64,000 bases of DNA. It comes from Bin80 sp965219915. GTDB taxonomy: Bacteria; Bacteroidota; Rhodothermia; Rhodothermales; Bin80. Position 1 is the first letter of the stretch, and each line of letters starts with the position of its first letter. The DNA lies in contig OZ244794.1 of assembly GCA_965219915.1 (NCBI GenBank), positions 3,488,916 to 3,552,915 of the forward strand, written 5' to 3'. Positions 61,044 to 64,000 of the stretch are shown piece after piece. The notes below the pieces were generated by a model. The model was not told the DNA's origin. It worked only from the letters and a program-made list of their open reading frames with translations, and did no database searches. The position numbers were made by a program, and so were the translations under genes.

Positions 61044-62825
61044 TTATCGGACAAGCCTAAACGCACGCGTGGCCCGCTGATAATCCTTGCGGAGAACGAG
61101 CAAGTACAGTCCGTTCGCCAGTGGATACTCACTTGCATTAATTGTCAGTGCATGCTGACCAGCCTGCTGGTACTCACCCTCAGTAAGCGTAACGGCTCTG
61201 CGCCCTATCACGTCAACTATCTGCAAAGTAACGGTTCCGGGCTCCTCAAACGCGTACTCAACTTGTGCCTGCTCACTGAATACAGTAGGATATATCACTA
61301 CACTTAAACCCAGCCGGGACGGCTCCGAGCCCAGACCTGTTTGCACAGGATCACTCGGACCACTCTCAATAGAATTAGAGCTCACAGACTGCACGAAATA
61401 CCAATGCTTTCCGATATCTGAACTTGGGCGATCTGTTACCGCGGTTCTTCCGGTAATAGCAATCAAATTGCGCGCATCCTGAGCAGCCATCGTAACATCA
61501 GGCTCTATTTCGCTTGTTACGCGATATACAGCATAGCGTGCAGGAGCTTCGTCAGGAGGATCCCACGCCAGGCGGAATGTTCCACCGTCGAGCGTTACAA
61601 CTAAGTTACGGGGAGCAGACGGCGCAATCTGATCCTTCCAGTCCATGGATGGCGTAAGCGCAGGGTATTGATAAAGTCCATCCCGCATGATCCGTGCAAA
61701 ATTTCCCCCGCGACCGGGGAGCAAATGGCGTGCCCGAAAAAATATGCTCCCCTGAATTCCAAAATAATCCCGGTTAAAAGCGACCTGATTGGGGATTTCC
61801 ATCGGACTAATCGGCGAAGATGCTTCGGTCCGATAAAGTGCATGGCCCGGATATAAATGTCGATCATCTATTTGGTCCGCCCACCAGGGTGCCAGTTTTT
61901 CATAGGCCTGGGCACCTCCGAAGGGCCAATACAATTGCGGCGCGAGGTAATCAATAGTCTTTTGTCTGATCCAGGCCGTGGCATCCGCGTAGATTACGCT
62001 GTAAGCGTCAAGCCCGCGAATTCCTGACGGCACGTTATTCTTCCAAATACCAAACGGACTTATCCCAAACTTGATTGCAGGATCAAATAAGCGTAAACTG
62101 TCGGCAACCTGTGCGATCAGAAGGTTTACATTATCCCGACGCCACTCAAACAGGCTCGAGAACCCTCGACTCTCGGTCTGGAATGTCTGGCTGTCCTGCG
62201 TAGTGATCTGATTGGGGGGATACGGATAGAAATAGTCGTCAAAATGGACCCCGTCAATCTTGTATCGACGTGCTACATCCATAATGATGGATACAACGTA
62301 ATTGCGCACCTCCTCTTTTCCTGGATCCAGCAGTGTAAGCGGTCCAGCTGTGTAGGTCCACTCTGGATGTGTTACCGTAACATGGTTATTTGCCGGTGTT
62401 GATAATGAACCGTTGTTGGCCCGATAAGGATTAAACCATGCATGCAGCTCCATGCCTCGACTACGAGACTCTTCAATGGCAAACGCCAAAGGGTCATAAC
62501 CGGGATCCTCTCCCTGCCTGCCCGTTAGGTAGTGGGACCACGGCTCATAGTTGGATTCGTACATGGCATCCCCGATCGAGCGCACCTGGAAAATAACCGC
62601 ATTGACCCCTGCATTTTGGAGATGATCCAGAAGCTGTCGCAGGTCCCTCTTCTGCTGAGATTCACCTGCTCCCTGCCGCGGCCAATCCAACCCATAAACC
62701 GTTGCGATCCAGGCTGCCCGGAATTCATGCTTGGGAGGCTCATTGATTTGGGCCTGTGTGCCCGGCAATATCGCAAACAGCATCACCGCCAAGAGACATA
62801 ACTGAATCCAGGATCTCAACACCAT
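61044..62825 (-). CDS. Secreted glycoside-hydrolase-like (GHL10/DUF187) protein with FN3 and T9SS sorting domain
   Basis: 593 residues. The signal peptide ends near TQAQIN. The GHL10 domain (about 25-380) begins EFRAAWIATVYGLDWPRQGA, contains HAWFNPYRAN and the DGVHFDDYFYPYP segment with likely catalytic acids, and ends near the VAFNRDYFGIQGS stretch. A fibronectin III domain follows (about 398-480, with FRLAWDPPDEAPARYAVYRV). The C-terminal type IX sorting domain occupies about the last 80 residues, ending RATRAFRLVR. Probably cleaves a polysaccharide or peptidoglycan-related glycan; substrate unknown. Confidence 0.88.
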   Translation of the reverse strand: MVLRSWIQLCLLAVMLFAILPGTQAQINEPPKHEFRAAWIATVYGLDWPRQGAGESQQKRDLRQLLDHLQNAGVNAVIFQVRSIGDAMYESNYEPWSHYLTGRQGEDPGYDPLAFAIEESRSRGMELHAWFNPYRANNGSLSTPANNHVTVTHPEWTYTAGPLTLLDPGKEEVRNYVVSIIMDVARRYKIDGVHFDDYFYPYPPNQITTQDSQTFQTESRGFSSLFEWRRDNVNLLIAQVADSLRLFDPAIKFGISPFGIWKNNVPSGIRGLDAYSVIYADATAWIRQKTIDYLAPQLYWPFGGAQAYEKLAPWWADQIDDRHLYPGHALYRTEASSPISPMEIPNQVAFNRDYFGIQGSIFFRARHLLPGRGGNFARIMRDGLYQYPALTPSMDWKDQIAPSAPRNLVVTLDGGTFRLAWDPPDEAPARYAVYRVTSEIEPDVTMAAQDARNLIAITGRTAVTDRPSSDIGKHWYFVQSVSSNSIESGPSDPVQTGLGSEPSRLGLSVVIYPTVFSEQAQVEYAFEEPGTVTLQIVDVIGRRAVTLTEGEYQQAGQHALTINASEYPLANGLYLLVLRKDYQRATRAFRLVR

Positions 62826-63119
62826 GCCCTATGTATGTCCAGGAAACGCATTTAATGCAAAGCAGTGAGCTACCACTCAATTTACAATTTGGGAGCTATA
62901 CGGCCTGCTCAGCGCCACGTGAGGGATCTAGATGAGCAGTTGGCCGAAGCAGCGGTTATTCCTACAACTCTCCGTAACCTTGCAGATATAATCACAAATG
63001 CTATCCTTGAGGCTTCACTCACATGGCCGAACCCACGCCACATTGTGAACTGGCCTTCAATAGCGTCATCGCATTGTTTTTTGGCTGGAACAACACCAAC
63101 TAACTATTAAAAGGCAATC
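62826..63119. other. Intergenic region, nothing recognised
   Basis: About 290 bases between two leftward genes; presumably holds the promoter of the glycoside-hydrolase-like gene. No other feature seen. Confidence 0.5.
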
Positions 63120-64000
63120 TCAGTCAGGAATGGGGAATGTCTTAGTAACACTGGGATCCGCCTTCTTCCAATTTTTCTTCAGTCTGGCAGTTGCCTCCTT
63201 GTGTGCGTCTTTATCCCCCTTCATTTTTGCGGCAGCAACCATACCAATGAAGGACAATGACCGCCCCGGTGCCCTTGCCAAAGAAGTTTCGAATGCTTTC
63301 ATTGCTTTCGCCCCCTTGCCAGCCTTCAGGTAATACTCGCCAAGGCGTTCATACGTCGGTTTTGCAGGTTTGGGAGGACCGAATTCCATCGGTCTGGCCG
63401 CCTCCATTTCCGCTGCTGTCTCGAGTAAATCAATTGCACCGTCCAGATTGCCCTCCAATTCCAAGAGTTGCGCCTTTAGTTGGTGCTGAAGCAATTCCCC
63501 TTCCTCTGCGCCCTCCAAATGCATCAGCTCGCTAAGTGCCTTACGTGCCTTCTCCTCGTCACCACTTGCCAGCGCCGCACTGCCTCTTATAAATAGAAGG
63601 TCCGCCATACTGTTGGGACTCAGTCCCTCAGGATCAAATTCAATTTTTGCATATTCCGAGTCCCACCGCTGCGTTTCGACCAAATAAGAAATCGTCATAG
63701 ACACCAAATGCCTACGTGCCAACCTGCTACCACCTTCCTCAGCGTCGCTGATCATGTCTTTGAGCAACCCCTCCGCTTCTGCATGGCGACCCTGTTGTAA
63801 GTAAGCGTAAGCAAGCCAATGCCTAGCATGAAAAGAGCGTGCATTCACACCCAATCCTTTTCGTCGCATGCGTGCATCGCTTGCAGCAAATGACGCTTCA
63901 TTGGCCGATGCTACCTCAGGCCACATTCCCAATGCAGTAAAGATGTGCGACGGCATATGAAGGGCATGGGCCGCATCAGGTGCAATGTTATAGGTGCGCG
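63120..64000 (-). CDS. TPR-repeat protein (partial, cut by window end)
   Basis: The C-terminal 290-odd residues of a larger tetratricopeptide protein. The frame stays open to the window edge and upstream of the internal ATG at 63956 reads PDAAHALHMPSHIFTALGMW, a motif found inside longer TPR proteins, so the true start is outside. Helix-turn-helix repeats follow: ARHWLAYAYLQQGRHAEAEG, FIRGSAALASGDEEKARKAL and TYERLGEYYLKAGKGAKAMK. No enzymatic domain seen. Function unknown. Confidence 0.8.
   Translation of the reverse strand, partial: RTYNIAPDAAHALHMPSHIFTALGMWPEVASANEASFAASDARMRRKGLGVNARSFHARHWLAYAYLQQGRHAEAEGLLKDMISDAEEGGSRLARRHLVSMTISYLVETQRWDSEYAKIEFDPEGLSPNSMADLLFIRGSAALASGDEEKARKALSELMHLEGAEEGELLQHQLKAQLLELEGNLDGAIDLLETAAEMEAARPMEFGPPKPAKPTYERLGEYYLKAGKGAKAMKAFETSLARAPGRSLSFIGMVAAAKMKGDKDAHKEATARLKKNWKKADPSVTKTFPIPD

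Overview
The window looks like chromosomal DNA of an aerobic Gram-negative bacterium of the Bacteroidota/Rhodothermota type. Evidence: three secreted proteins end in type IX (Por) secretion sorting domains (PNPF start, GxYxxR/L end); there is a tandem pair of SusC/CirA-like TonB-dependent receptors with carboxypeptidase-regulatory N-termini; there are DUF4920 and 6-bladed beta-propeller lipoproteins; and NuoC and NuoD are separate. No rRNA or taxonomic marker is decisive, so the assignment is inference.

Layout. 1-6.5 kb: cysteine desulfurase, tRNA-Glu, clpP-tig, a DNA-repair methyltransferase and a two-gene ABC exporter. 6.5-8 kb: a long non-coding stretch with a tRNA-Ser. 8-14.8 kb: a visibly GC-richer block of three secreted proteins (cadherin/Ig-like repeat protein, HEXXH metalloprotease, beta-propeller protein), possibly an island next to the tRNA-Ser. 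15-20.2 kb: carA-carB-yebC-ruvC. 20.8-21.6 kb: TonB-like protein and a small membrane protein. 22-32.4 kb: one long leftward run, nuoABCDEF-(DUF4920 lipoprotein)-nuoGH-rpe-tRNA-Arg-folK-deoxynucleoside kinase. nuoI to nuoN are not in the window. 33-39 kb: two paralogous TonB receptors. 39.5-42.8 kb: a metal-dependent cyclase lipoprotein, an Lrp regulator, an ECF sigma factor and purB. 42.9-45.7 kb: tRNA(CAT) and feoA-feoA-feoB, with a palindrome upstream that may be an iron operator. 46-54.4 kb: proS, a decayed IS110 transposase, a beta-propeller lipoprotein, six 22-bp-spaced repeats in front of a DUF4143 ATPase, and thrS. 54.5-60.7 kb: an AlkD-like/threonine-dehydratase fusion, an exported RidA-like protein, a membrane-anchored subtilase and glpK-glpF. 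61-64 kb: a secreted glycoside-hydrolase-like protein and a TPR protein cut by the window edge.

Most of the window is ordinary housekeeping, but several intergenic regions hold fossils: the IS110 remnant, a group II intron domain V without its reverse transcriptase, and the tail of a sorting-domain protein. The most interesting items are the DNA-glycosylase-like/PLP-dehydratase fusion next to a RidA homologue, the regularly spaced 22-bp repeats upstream of the DUF4143 ATPase, the lipoprotein inside the complex I operon, and the GC-rich secretome block. I did not find a clear multi-gene undescribed system.
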